Source: Caldifarciminota bacterium (GTDB lineage Bacteria; Hydrothermota; Tepidihabitantia; SM23-42). Taken from it: DNA of 37,858 bases. Below, piece by piece: positions 25,326-33,554 of this stretch. The stretch is from positions 1,120,625-1,158,482 of the forward strand of contig CP070686.1 of the NCBI GenBank assembly GCA_020353055.1. The letters are read 5' to 3'. Position numbers and translations under genes: made by a program. The notes under the pieces were generated by a model that did not search any database, was not told the origin of the DNA, and worked only from the letters and a program-made list of their open reading frames with translations. Positions within the stretch are counted from its first letter, which is position 1; the number at the start of each line of letters is the position of its first letter.

Positions 25326-26354
25326 ATGAGTAAGAATCGAATCAAGTACATTGTTGTATGTATGATGTTTCTAGTGCCGTTCACCGCACAGGCAGCGAAG
25401 TATGGAGTTCTGCATTTAAAATCGGTTGGCGTCGCTCATGCGACAACCGAAACCGTAGCAAGCCTGCTGGCCAACGACCTTATTAACCTTGGCCACGATG
25501 TGCTCAATCCTGATGCCATGGATGCCGCGGCTGGTGAAGTACTTCAATGCTACGAGAGCGAATGCGCAGCAGAAGCAGGAATGAAAGCTCAGGTCGAGCA
25601 GGTAATATTCGGCTCGGTATCAACACTTGGAGAAAAACACATCGTCCAAGTCTCTGTTGTGAACGTCTCGACAGGCCAGGTCATATGGGCAGGAAGTCTT
25701 GCGGCAAAATCAGTCGAGGATCTTGATACTGTCGTAAAGAGATTGTCAAAATCTATTTCCGAAGGAAGAAAAGCCGAAGAGTCTGTCGAGGTGGAACTGG
25801 TGACCGAAGAAGAGGAAAAAGAACCACTTCGGCGTCGAGTATTCCATACCGTAGGTTTCACCAGTGGCATGTTTACGCCGCTTGCCGGCTATGGTGAGTC
25901 TGGCTTGATGTATCATTTTGGCGGTCTATACTGGTATGAAACACCACATCTGGTTGCAGAGATTGCCGGTCATTTCGCATTTCCCAGCGATCTCGGCGAT
26001 ACGGAGGGAAGCGCAGGAGAAGCTTCTTTCCCCGAAGTCTCACTACTCTACATGGTGAGCAAGAAAGACATTTCACCCTATTTTGGCGGTGGTTTAGGCT
26101 TTGGTTGGATCATGGTTGACTACGAGGACCCAAACTTGCCTGAGGAATCTAGGTACGGACTAACTCTCAATGCCGGCGGCGGTATTGTCTTCTTCAGGAC
26201 ATACGACATCAGACTAATGCTCGACGCCCGCTACCGAGTAAACTTTGCCAGCGTACCGGGTATTGAAGGACCCCACCAAGGATTCAAATTCTCAATCGGT
26301 TTCACCTATCGTCCCAAATTCAGAGGATGTTGGGGTTGCGGTCCTGGTCTTTGA
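25326..26354 (+). CDS. Outer-membrane-type protein with N-terminal CsgG/DUF2380-like domain
   Basis: A 342-residue protein read from the ATG at 25326, 4 nt after AGGAGG; the ATG at 25323 is also possible and the frame's first start at 25305 is upstream of the Shine-Dalgarno. The signal peptide is MSKNRIKYIVVCMMFLVPF followed by TAQA. Residues ~24-140 resemble a periplasmic domain found in lipoproteins that compute sums of pathway outputs (VASLLANDLINLGHDVLNPDAM, VEQVIFGSVSTLGEKHIVQVSVVNV in parts). An acidic linker (VTEEEEKEP) follows. The rest alternates Gly and aromatic residues like an OmpA/porin-type beta-barrel. The C-terminus is a Cys-rich GCWGCGPGL, not the usual terminal Phe. Function is unknown. 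Confidence 0.82.
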   Translation: MSKNRIKYIVVCMMFLVPFTAQAAKYGVLHLKSVGVAHATTETVASLLANDLINLGHDVLNPDAMDAAAGEVLQCYESECAAEAGMKAQVEQVIFGSVSTLGEKHIVQVSVVNVSTGQVIWAGSLAAKSVEDLDTVVKRLSKSISEGRKAEESVEVELVTEEEEKEPLRRRVFHTVGFTSGMFTPLAGYGESGLMYHFGGLYWYETPHLVAEIAGHFAFPSDLGDTEGSAGEASFPEVSLLYMVSKKDISPYFGGGLGFGWIMVDYEDPNLPEESRYGLTLNAGGGIVFFRTYDIRLMLDARYRVNFASVPGIEGPHQGFKFSIGFTYRPKFRGCWGCGPGL

Positions 26355-26375
26355 TCGAGAGTGAAATAATAAAGC

Positions 26376-26406
26376 AAGGCCCTTGGTCAATGACCGGGGC
26401 CTTTTT
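26376..26406 (+). terminator. Rho-independent terminator after the outer-membrane protein gene
   Basis: AAGGCCC (26376-26382) pairs with GGGCCTT (26397-26403), and the inner GGTC/GACC pair continues the stem across a 3-nt loop. A T tract follows (26402-26406). It ends 2 nt before the stop codon of the convergent gene. Confidence 0.85.
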
Positions 26407-26407
26407 A

Positions 26408-27592
26408 TTACATGAGTTCGATAACCGTTTGAGCACTGACCACCCAATAATCCGGTTTGCGCTCGACGACATCTGTCAACTTTATCACATCACCTTTCTC
26501 TATTTTATCAAACATCGTGTTATGGGCGCTCTTTGATCTATTCAACCGAACCAGTTCTACGCGCCCATTCCCCGTACACAAGAAAACTTTCTTCCTTCCT
26601 TTTTCCATCAATAAATGACTTATCACGCGATAACCATTCGGCCTCACCTTCTGCGTCTTTGACTTATATACCACCAGATAAGCAAACTTCAGAACATTTA
26701 TCTCGCGATTAAGCTCCTCGTTCAGGATCTGGAGAAACTCCGGCGGCGGCCATGCCACAGACTGGTGACACCATTCCTCACGATTATCGATCTGCAATAA
26801 CGAACAATGTCCTTCGTGCAGGCAGGGTAGAATTACCTGTGCAGCTTTATGACCAGCCAGATCATCACGCAATTGCATCAAGCGGCGCGCAAACTTTTTC
26901 AGTGCGGGTTCAACTATCACCAGCAAACCTTCGTTGACAAGATGACCGAACAGTACACCGATGTATTTCTTTGGAATCACATCTTCCCGGAATATTTCGG
27001 CGAAGGAATTACTACAGATAATGATGTCATATTTCTTCCGGGGCGCAAAATTACGAATATCGGACACGTCCTGTCTCACCAGTCTCACCTTCATACTCGC
27101 ATCATATTTTCGGAGATGGGCTGCCATCTGCCGTGCGTGCTCGAGCATTTTCCCGGAATAATCAATCCCCGTGAGTCGATACTTCTGCGCACCATCGGTG
27201 TCCTTTAGCGCATAATATGCACCATACATTCCCGCACCTTCCCCGCACCCAATATCAAGAACCCGGCACTCAGATCGGGGCAGCCTAAAATACTGGTAGC
27301 GGGATGATATTTCCTTAATAACGAACATCGTTTTCATGAAATTCAAGGGGAAGTTATAGAGGAGGTAAGCGTTAGAATACCTCGATTCGGAAGACACGCC
27401 ACCGGCGAAATCAGAAGAGAGCCGTCTCATTTGATCTCTGATTACGCGTAACCGCTTCCTGTGCTGTGATTTTGTTGAATGAGTTAAGCCCTCGATGCCA
27501 GCCCAGGCCATTAGCTTCTCGCCAATGTGCGGTGGCAATGTCATGACGGTACGCCGCGTGTTTATTTTAATACAGTTACCCTTGCCCCGCAT
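26408..27592 (-). CDS. Rsm22/METTL17-like methyltransferase with four-cysteine motif
   Basis: A 394-residue class I methyltransferase-fold protein. The SAM motif VLDIGCGEGAGMYGAYYAL is at ~111-129, with GIDYSGKML following. YSNAYLLYNFP before it and VILPCLHEGHCSLL…EEWCHQSV after it match the Rsm22/METTL17 family. Four cysteines can be placed at 257, 263, 275 and 339, consistent with the Fe-S cluster site known for METTL17. The family assists assembly of the small ribosomal subunit; methylation activity is uncertain. The start is unclear: ATG 27592 overlaps the upstream gene by 31 nt with a weak site, and ATG 27544 (MTLPPHIG) also lacks a Shine-Dalgarno. Confidence 0.82.
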   Translation of the reverse strand: MRGKGNCIKINTRRTVMTLPPHIGEKLMAWAGIEGLTHSTKSQHRKRLRVIRDQMRRLSSDFAGGVSSESRYSNAYLLYNFPLNFMKTMFVIKEISSRYQYFRLPRSECRVLDIGCGEGAGMYGAYYALKDTDGAQKYRLTGIDYSGKMLEHARQMAAHLRKYDASMKVRLVRQDVSDIRNFAPRKKYDIIICSNSFAEIFREDVIPKKYIGVLFGHLVNEGLLVIVEPALKKFARRLMQLRDDLAGHKAAQVILPCLHEGHCSLLQIDNREEWCHQSVAWPPPEFLQILNEELNREINVLKFAYLVVYKSKTQKVRPNGYRVISHLLMEKGRKKVFLCTGNGRVELVRLNRSKSAHNTMFDKIEKGDVIKLTDVVERKPDYWVVSAQTVIELM

Positions 27593-29646
27593 CCGCCGAA
27601 CAGATCACGGGTGTGATCGTCAGAGGTCAGGTAAATTACCTGATTGCCCCTTTCTACAAAATCCCGAACTAAGGCTACAAGTCTCTCCCTCCTCTGCCAA
27701 TCCGCAAAGATGAAGGCATCGTCAAGAATCATAAAAGTACCGTTCGCATAAACTCTTGTCAGCGCCGCCATGCGAAAGCACAGGAGCAGTTGATCCTGAG
27801 CGCCGCTGCTAAGGCTCTCGAAAGTGTACCTCTTGCCAGACCTGTCTTCGACGATGAATTGCTCGTTCTTAACAATCACTCTGGTATAGCGCCCGGTTAC
27901 TGCCTTGTAGTATTCGCTCAAACTATCCTTACCGTGCATGATGCCGTCTATGAACTCATCGAGTTCTCCACTCATGCTTTTAAGGATTTCCCGTGCGGCA
28001 AAAGCCGCATCTTTCTCGAGATCATGATCCCGCAGTTTCTTTTCCAAACGGTCGAATTCAACGAATGCGGAATGGTCATCAGGAACATTAACGCGGGCTT
28101 GTTCCACGTCGCGGAAGAGTTTTATTTCGCGCGCCAGATCATCAATAAGACGCTGCAAATCCTTTTGCTCATCCAACAGGTCTCTATATGGAGTAACATC
28201 GGGCTCATTTGCAGGCTTTTTAACTTTCCGTTCGCTTATCATCCGCTCCCACTTCTTTGGATCATTTTCCTGAAGGAGCCCGGCGAGCCTCGTCCCCACT
28301 TTATTCAACTCACCCTCAATTTTTCTTTTCTCTAAAAGTTTGCCTTCCAGGTCGCTTATCTCGGCAAGCCCTGTCTTGGAACGAATTAGGGCAATTTCTT
28401 TCTCGATCACATCAGCCGAGCGTGCACTCGCCATCCGTACGATGATCCTTTTTTTCTCTTCGACTAACGTTCTTTTCTTTATCAGAGCTTCCTGGTTCTT
28501 TTCAATTCTGCCGGACAATTCGTCAATGCTACCGATTTCAGGAAAAACCATTCTTGCTTTTTCTAACCACTGGTCTCTGCCCGAAAGAAGTTTCTGCGCC
28601 AGACTGCGCATGTACAGTACATATATCAACAGAAAGAGTGAGGCGGTAAAAAGAATAAGAGGTGGCAGCAGCGGTACGAAATTCAAAACGCCAAGTGCGG
28701 TGAAACCCGCCGCCAGCAGCATCACGATAAACGGAATGATAATGGAAGGCGTGCTCGGTTGCCCCATTGATCCTTCGGTGTAATTCTTCAACCCTTCTTT
28801 CGCGATGTATTCTTCAATCTCCTGTAGTGTCCCAACATCTTTTTCAAGCTGCTCAACTTCACTTTCTATTTCCTGTACCTTTACGCCTTCACCCAATCGC
28901 GCATTTCTTTCGAGGTCGAGTTTCTGCCATTCACCCAGGTAGTCGTATTTGTACCGCTCGTAATCTTGAACAGCAGTTTTTATCTCCCCGTATGAATTGT
29001 GCAATTTGACTAAATCTGCATAACTCAAATAATTCTTGTATTGATCGATCTCATTTATTTGTTTTTTGAGTGCATCATTCTTGACGATCATGTTCGCCAA
29101 TCGGGATTCCTTCGTGCCGATCTCGCCGATTTTTTCAATATACCGGCCAAGCTCCTCTTTACGCCGCAACTCATTCTCAATGATGGTCGCCTTCGAGCGT
29201 TTCCAATCTCCCTTTACCGGTTGAAGGTCAATGGCGTCAAAAATATACTCATCGAGTTTCGTAAATGGAACACCCGCACCTACCCTGCTGAGCATCGATT
29301 TTATACCATCCCAGAATCTTGTTTCACCACGCGAACCGAACACGGTTGATTCTGAGGCCTGGACATACATGAGATTGGCCACGTCACCAACCGGTAGTTC
29401 GATGTCAATCTTCTTCTGCGGCAAATTTTCGGTACGGCCGTCCTCTTCGATCTCAATCGACACACTTTCGGGTTTGTCATACCTGAGATTGGCGGCGGTT
29501 CTCTTAAAAAGTATATGTACCAGGACTTCCACCAGTGCTGTCTTGCCCGCTTCATTCAAACCGTAGATGACTTCAAAGTTACCAGTATCCACCGTCAGCT
29601 CATCGATCGGACCATACTTTCTGATATGTATTCGTTTGATTCTCAT
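27562..29646 (-). CDS. SbcC/YhaN-like AAA ATPase with central membrane segments
   Basis: A 694-residue SMC-type ATPase read from ATG 29644-29646, which overlaps the stop of the upstream nuclease gene as ATGA; a longer frame to 29676 is not needed. It begins MRIKRIHIRKYGPIDEL, with Walker A GLNEAGKT at 29-36. Long coiled coils flank a central hydrophobic hairpin (IIIPFIVMLLAAGFTALG and LILFTASLFLLIYVLYM, roughly residues 300-350). The ABC signature LSSGAQDQL and Walker B FMILDDAF lie near the C-terminus. The membrane hairpin points to the YhaN group rather than SbcC proper. It probably acts with the SbcD/YhaO-like nuclease in DNA double-strand-break or end processing. Confidence 0.88.
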   Translation of the reverse strand: MRIKRIHIRKYGPIDELTVDTGNFEVIYGLNEAGKTALVEVLVHILFKRTAANLRYDKPESVSIEIEEDGRTENLPQKKIDIELPVGDVANLMYVQASESTVFGSRGETRFWDGIKSMLSRVGAGVPFTKLDEYIFDAIDLQPVKGDWKRSKATIIENELRRKEELGRYIEKIGEIGTKESRLANMIVKNDALKKQINEIDQYKNYLSYADLVKLHNSYGEIKTAVQDYERYKYDYLGEWQKLDLERNARLGEGVKVQEIESEVEQLEKDVGTLQEIEEYIAKEGLKNYTEGSMGQPSTPSIIIPFIVMLLAAGFTALGVLNFVPLLPPLILFTASLFLLIYVLYMRSLAQKLLSGRDQWLEKARMVFPEIGSIDELSGRIEKNQEALIKKRTLVEEKKRIIVRMASARSADVIEKEIALIRSKTGLAEISDLEGKLLEKRKIEGELNKVGTRLAGLLQENDPKKWERMISERKVKKPANEPDVTPYRDLLDEQKDLQRLIDDLAREIKLFRDVEQARVNVPDDHSAFVEFDRLEKKLRDHDLEKDAAFAAREILKSMSGELDEFIDGIMHGKDSLSEYYKAVTGRYTRVIVKNEQFIVEDRSGKRYTFESLSSGAQDQLLLCFRMAALTRVYANGTFMILDDAFIFADWQRRERLVALVRDFVERGNQVIYLTSDDHTRDLFGGCGARVTVLK

Positions 29647-30683
29647 CTCAGTACTCTGCTGAAGATGGGCAGGCAAATTTCGAAAACCTTCAGACGGACA
29701 TGGTCATCCAGGTCGGCAGTCTTCCCAACAAAACGCTGAATCATTGGGTTGGAGATCACTTTTTCCCAAGATTGAATAGTTGATTCAAAGTCTAGTTTCT
29801 CGAATCTCTTCTCGTACTTCCCTCGCATTGATACCAAAGCATCCAAGTATTCCTTTTCTCTCTCGGCAATGTAACCAATCACCATGACACGCGGCATGAC
29901 CCTGGGGTCCTCAATGCTATCCAGGAATTTTTCGATGCTACCGAGTATCTTTTGCTCTGCCTGAGGATATACGAAGAATTCCTTAGTCATCCAGTAGTGC
30001 GCATTTTCAACGCTGCATTGTTCTATTTCGACACGGTCCTTGTCGACCTCTACCAAACTAAAACAACGCTCGCCTTCGCACTTGGTGTCCAGGGCGACCG
30101 GCGACCCGGGATAAATCACACGTGTCCCGCCGTGTCGTAATTCAACAAAGCGCGAGTGTAAATGACCCATCGCCACGAATCGTGCTACACCCTGAAGATC
30201 GGGCGGAAAAATCGGCATGTATTCCGTCTCAGGATCTTCGAGCTGCGAGAAGATAAAGGAAGGGTCGTACACCGTACCGTGCGCGATCACAATATCGATC
30301 CCGGATGGCAAATCCTTTATGCATTCGCTGAATCTCTTGTTCTCATATGGTACACCACAGATCTTCGTTCCACCGGCATCGATGATCTGAAAAGGTTTGC
30401 CTGTCATTTGTACCACGTTATCGCCATATTCAAAATCGGGACCGAAAGAATGTTCATCATGGTTGCCCGGAATGATAAGAAACTTGTAGCGTACCGAATC
30501 GAACATGTTTCTCAATTTCTGTCTCAAGATTGTAGCATCAGCATCAGAATCAAAAAGATCACCCGCAATAATAAAATAGTCCACTTTCAGATCACCGGCT
30601 TTCTCGAGCAGCCAGGCGAACACCTCGATGCGTTCTTCCTTGCCTTTTTTCAGGTGCAGGTCAGCTGTATGCAGCAGTTTCAT
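29643..30683 (-). CDS. SbcD/YhaO-like metallophosphoesterase (Mre11-type nuclease)
   Basis: A 346-residue calcineurin-like phosphoesterase read from ATG 30681-30683 behind AGAGG; upstream extension to 30833 would run over the Nudix gene. Metal motifs appear in order: HTADLHL (D-x-H), IIAGDLFDS (GDxxD), IIPGNHDEHS (GNHD), VIAHGTVYD and MGHLHSR (GHxH). These are the Mre11/SbcD set. The partner ATPase gene follows with an ATGA overlap, strongly coupling their translation, as in SbcCD and YhaON pairs. It lies 4 nt downstream of the Nudix gene. Confidence 0.92.
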   Translation of the reverse strand: MKLLHTADLHLKKGKEERIEVFAWLLEKAGDLKVDYFIIAGDLFDSDADATILRQKLRNMFDSVRYKFLIIPGNHDEHSFGPDFEYGDNVVQMTGKPFQIIDAGGTKICGVPYENKRFSECIKDLPSGIDIVIAHGTVYDPSFIFSQLEDPETEYMPIFPPDLQGVARFVAMGHLHSRFVELRHGGTRVIYPGSPVALDTKCEGERCFSLVEVDKDRVEIEQCSVENAHYWMTKEFFVYPQAEQKILGSIEKFLDSIEDPRVMPRVMVIGYIAEREKEYLDALVSMRGKYEKRFEKLDFESTIQSWEKVISNPMIQRFVGKTADLDDHVRLKVFEICLPIFSRVLR

Positions 30684-30687
30684 CGCT

Positions 30688-31083
30688 TCAATACCTCTTG
30701 CTGAAAAAGTCTTCCAGGATCTGACGGTGGTCAAAGGCAATCTCTTCGGGCAATGTTTGCTGGTCGAAAAGCGCTGCTTCTGCCGCGTCATCGCTTGCTT
30801 TGGGTTTACCCGCCGACCGAGCCGCGAACACAACTGATATTGTGTGATGTCTTGGGTCCCGCTTAGGATCCGAATAGCAGTGAAATTGCCTCAATTCCTT
30901 GATATCCAACCCGGTTTCTTCTCTGGCTTCACGGCATGCAGCATCCTCGGCTGCTTCTCCGTAATCAATGAAACCGCCTGGCAGCGCCCAACCGTGCGGT
31001 GGATTCTTGCGTTTAATAAGCACTATTTTCCCTTCGATTTCGATGATAATATCTACAGTGGGGATCGGGTTGCGATGCTCCAT
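30688..31083 (-). CDS. Nudix hydrolase (ADP-ribose pyrophosphatase-like)
   Basis: A 131-residue Nudix protein when started at ATG 31081-31083. That start is only 7 nt past a TTGATT-N16-TATAAT promoter, so the longer frame to 31128 would start upstream of transcription. The Nudix box GX5EX7REXXEEXG is complete: Gly37, Glu43, Arg51-Glu52, Glu55-Glu56, Gly58. The N-terminal [20 protein letters not shown] and WALPGGF are typical of bacterial ADP-ribose pyrophosphatase or 8-oxo-dGTPase-like members; the substrate is not certain. It heads a probable operon with the SbcD/SbcC-like pair and the Rsm22-like gene. Confidence 0.9.
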   Translation of the reverse strand: MEHRNPIPTVDIIIEIEGKIVLIKRKNPPHGWALPGGFIDYGEAAEDAACREAREETGLDIKELRQFHCYSDPKRDPRHHTISVVFAARSAGKPKASDDAAEAALFDQQTLPEEIAFDHRQILEDFFSKRY

Positions 31084-31090
31084 TGCCTCA

Positions 31091-31118
31091 ATTATAGACA
31101 GAATATGGGCCAAATCAA
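31091..31118 (-). promoter_or_regulatory. Nudix operon promoter, leaderless
   Basis: On the minus strand TTGATT (31113-31118) and TATAAT (31091-31096) are separated by 16 nt; the ATG follows after 7 nt. Confidence 0.75.
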
Positions 31119-31121
31119 TAG

Positions 31122-31149
31122 TTGACAAGGCAATATTCCTTACTATAAT
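31122..31149 (+). promoter_or_regulatory. Promoter of the first M14 peptidase gene
   Basis: TTGACA (31122-31127) and TATAAT (31144-31149) are separated by 16 nt. The -35 box is only 3 nt from that of the divergent Nudix promoter. The leader to the ATG at 31257 is about 100 nt. Confidence 0.8.
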
Positions 31150-31160
31150 AAAGGAACGGA

Positions 31161-31217
31161 ATGCAAGTTGAGTTGAATACCCTGGACTTTTCCCCGATAT
31201 TCATACCCATCACTTGA
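31161..31217 (+). CDS. Possible 18-codon leader ORF upstream of the M14 gene
   Basis: ATG at 31161 opens an 18-codon frame ([18 protein letters not shown]) that ends at TGA 31215-31217. It lies in the leader of the first M14 gene; AAGGA (31151-31155) is 5 nt before it, but transcription probably starts near 31156, so the reading would be nearly leaderless. No stem-loop attenuator was recognised between it and the M14 start. It may well be chance. Confidence 0.2.
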   Translation: MQVELNTLDFSPIFIPIT

Positions 31218-31256
31218 CACCGTTCGCAATCAAAGAAAACCAAACGGGGGTTATTG

Positions 31257-33494
31257 ATGAAACGGCTTATAGCCATTATGTTCTTGATGTCAACGCTCAC
31301 GATGGCCCAGGACATGATCGTCCGGGTCTATGTTTCATCATGGCAAGATCTAAATAGAATTGACGAGAAGGGACTGGATATCGCAGCAGGCAGGTATGGC
31401 GTATGGTATGATTTACTGGTCGATCATGCCATGCTCAACAAAGTCATCGCATCCGGCCTGCCATATGAAATCACGGTACACAGTCTCGAGCATGAAAAGG
31501 ATCTGGTGCGGGGTTCCTACCTGTCTTATGACGAAATAAACGACTCACTGAGGCAGATGGCACTAGATCATCCTTCAATTTGCATGCTTGACTCATTACC
31601 TTTTACAACCTACGAAGGTCGCTGGATTTACGGAGTGAAGATATCGGACAATCCGCAACTCGAGGAAGACGAGCCTGGTTTCACCCTCGATGGTTGCCAT
31701 CATTCGCGCGAATGGGCGACTCCTCAAGCCGTGTTGTTCTTCGCCGACTCGATGATTCGCTCTTACGGCCAGGTCGCCGAAATCACCGGCATCATAGATG
31801 GAACTCAGATCTACTGCTTTCCGTTGATCAATGTCGACGGCTATGTATACGATTACCCTTCGCAACTTTCGTGGCGGAAAAACCGCGAGCCATTCGGCGG
31901 TGCGATCGGCACCGATCTAAATCGCAATTACGGCGGTGCGTGTGACGGTGAAATAGCCGGTTACTGGGGTGCTGCTGACGAAGACCAGCTCACGCATAAC
32001 CCTCCGTATACCACTTTCTGCGGTGCCTTTGCCTACAGCGGCGACGAGATATGGGCTTATACCACTTTTATACGCGAACACAAAATTGCCACCGGGTTTT
32101 CACTACACAGTTACGGCGAGCAGGTGATGTATCCATGGGGATATAAACCACAGGGCACGCCAGATGCTACACTCTACGATGAAAAAGGATATCACATGGC
32201 GAGCATGATGCAGGGCCTCTACGGTGGAACGTACGACCCGGGCCCGTCTTATTACAATCCTTATCCGACTGCCGGTAACACGCGCGACTGGGTATATGGT
32301 TATAATCACTACGTAGCCGGTCTTTCGGCATTGTTCTACGGTTCAGAGATCGGCACAACCTTCTACCAGAATGAAACCCAGCTTGATTTCATCTCGCGCC
32401 AGGTCTTCAAAGCAGCAAAATACCTGGCCGGATTTGCCGATTCGTTGATGATAGTGACCGAAGGCGTTGTCCCGCCACCCGCTATCTATCCGATCGGTCA
32501 GACACCGTCGGATTTCTCCGTTAGCTGGCATGCCAAGAATGTTGAGCATAATAATCCTCTGTACTGGGAATTGCTGGAACTATCAAATTCTTCAATAATA
32601 GAAGACGACCTCGAGACAGGTACAGACCGGTGGCTTCTGCAGGGATTCACATTGTCGACGGCCCAGGCACATTCTGGTACGCACAGCTATTTCTCCGGCA
32701 GTGTGAACGACATGAACAACGCGGTACAGAGTACCTATCCGCTTCTTGTAAGCAGTGAAGATTCGGTCACCTTCTGGTGCTGGTATGACCTCGAAACGAA
32801 TTACGACGTGGCCGTCGTGGAAGTCTCCGAGAATACAAAGGAATGGTTTAATCTTGATACAACACGGTTCAACGGCAATTCAGGCGGGTGGATCCGCAAG
32901 GCTTACTCGCTCGATGGCTGGACTGACCGTTCAGTATATATAAGATTCCGTGCAATGACTGATGGCGCAGTGCTCAATACCGGCTTCTACGTCGATGATA
33001 TTTATCCATCATGTCTGTTCAACGAGATAGACACCGTCTCATCAGATATCGCCGATACCCTCTATGATTTTGTAGGGCACCCGAGCGGTGAGTATTACTA
33101 CTTGGTGCGCGGTTATAACTCCACGTGGGGATGGGGTGATTATTCCTGTCTGGTCTATGCTGAAATCATGACCGGAGTAGTTCAAAATGATATCCTGGAA
33201 CCGGACAAGATAGTCCCATCTATTTACTTAAGGAATAATCCTTTTACTGACCAGCTGCAAATCTCCTACACGCTAAGTGAGTCAGACGCTCAACGTGCCT
33301 ATTTGCGTATCTACGATGCGACAGGGCGTTTGATTAAAGATCTGTCTTCACGCCTGTCTGTCGCTGAGCACCCGCTATCGCTTGTGTGGGATGGTTGCGA
33401 TGAGTCTGGCAGAGCAGTATCAAACGGCATCTACTTTGTGAAACTGGATGGTGCTGGTGAACAAATCATAAAGAAGGTCATACTGCTGCGATGA
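31257..33494 (+). CDS. Secreted M14 zinc carboxypeptidase with FlgD-like tail
   Basis: A 745-residue secreted protein from ATG 31257; the in-frame TTG just before it is not needed. Signal peptide: MKRLIAIMFLMSTLTMAQ. The M14 domain (about 90-400) has the zinc motif HSRE at His149-Glu152, DLNRNYGG for substrate binding, a third ligand at His284 (LHSYGEQ) and a candidate general base Glu364 (YGSEIG). A MAM/immune-inhibitor-A-like beta-sandwich follows (about 440-590: DDLETGTDRW, FYVDDIYPS). The C-terminal ~90 residues (RNNPFTDQLQISY, LVWDGCDESGR, GIYFVKLDGA, ending KVILLR) form a FlgD/T9SS-like sorting tail. It likely removes C-terminal amino acids outside the cell. Confidence 0.93.
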   Translation: MKRLIAIMFLMSTLTMAQDMIVRVYVSSWQDLNRIDEKGLDIAAGRYGVWYDLLVDHAMLNKVIASGLPYEITVHSLEHEKDLVRGSYLSYDEINDSLRQMALDHPSICMLDSLPFTTYEGRWIYGVKISDNPQLEEDEPGFTLDGCHHSREWATPQAVLFFADSMIRSYGQVAEITGIIDGTQIYCFPLINVDGYVYDYPSQLSWRKNREPFGGAIGTDLNRNYGGACDGEIAGYWGAADEDQLTHNPPYTTFCGAFAYSGDEIWAYTTFIREHKIATGFSLHSYGEQVMYPWGYKPQGTPDATLYDEKGYHMASMMQGLYGGTYDPGPSYYNPYPTAGNTRDWVYGYNHYVAGLSALFYGSEIGTTFYQNETQLDFISRQVFKAAKYLAGFADSLMIVTEGVVPPPAIYPIGQTPSDFSVSWHAKNVEHNNPLYWELLELSNSSIIEDDLETGTDRWLLQGFTLSTAQAHSGTHSYFSGSVNDMNNAVQSTYPLLVSSEDSVTFWCWYDLETNYDVAVVEVSENTKEWFNLDTTRFNGNSGGWIRKAYSLDGWTDRSVYIRFRAMTDGAVLNTGFYVDDIYPSCLFNEIDTVSSDIADTLYDFVGHPSGEYYYLVRGYNSTWGWGDYSCLVYAEIMTGVVQNDILEPDKIVPSIYLRNNPFTDQLQISYTLSESDAQRAYLRIYDATGRLIKDLSSRLSVAEHPLSLVWDGCDESGRAVSNGIYFVKLDGAGEQIIKKVILLR

Positions 33495-33554
33495 ACAAAT
33501 TACATGTCGACCAAGAATCACAAGATCCAGATAACGCAAATTGGAGGATAGTCA

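Noticed and set aside
30684-30833. 50-residue N-terminal extension of the SbcD-like protein
   Set aside because: It overlaps the end of the Nudix gene in another frame, while ATG 30683 gives the family-typical MKLLHTADLH start.
31084-31128. N-terminal extension of the Nudix protein to 31128
   Set aside because: It would be encoded by the promoter itself, and family members usually begin near the HRNPIPTVD segment.
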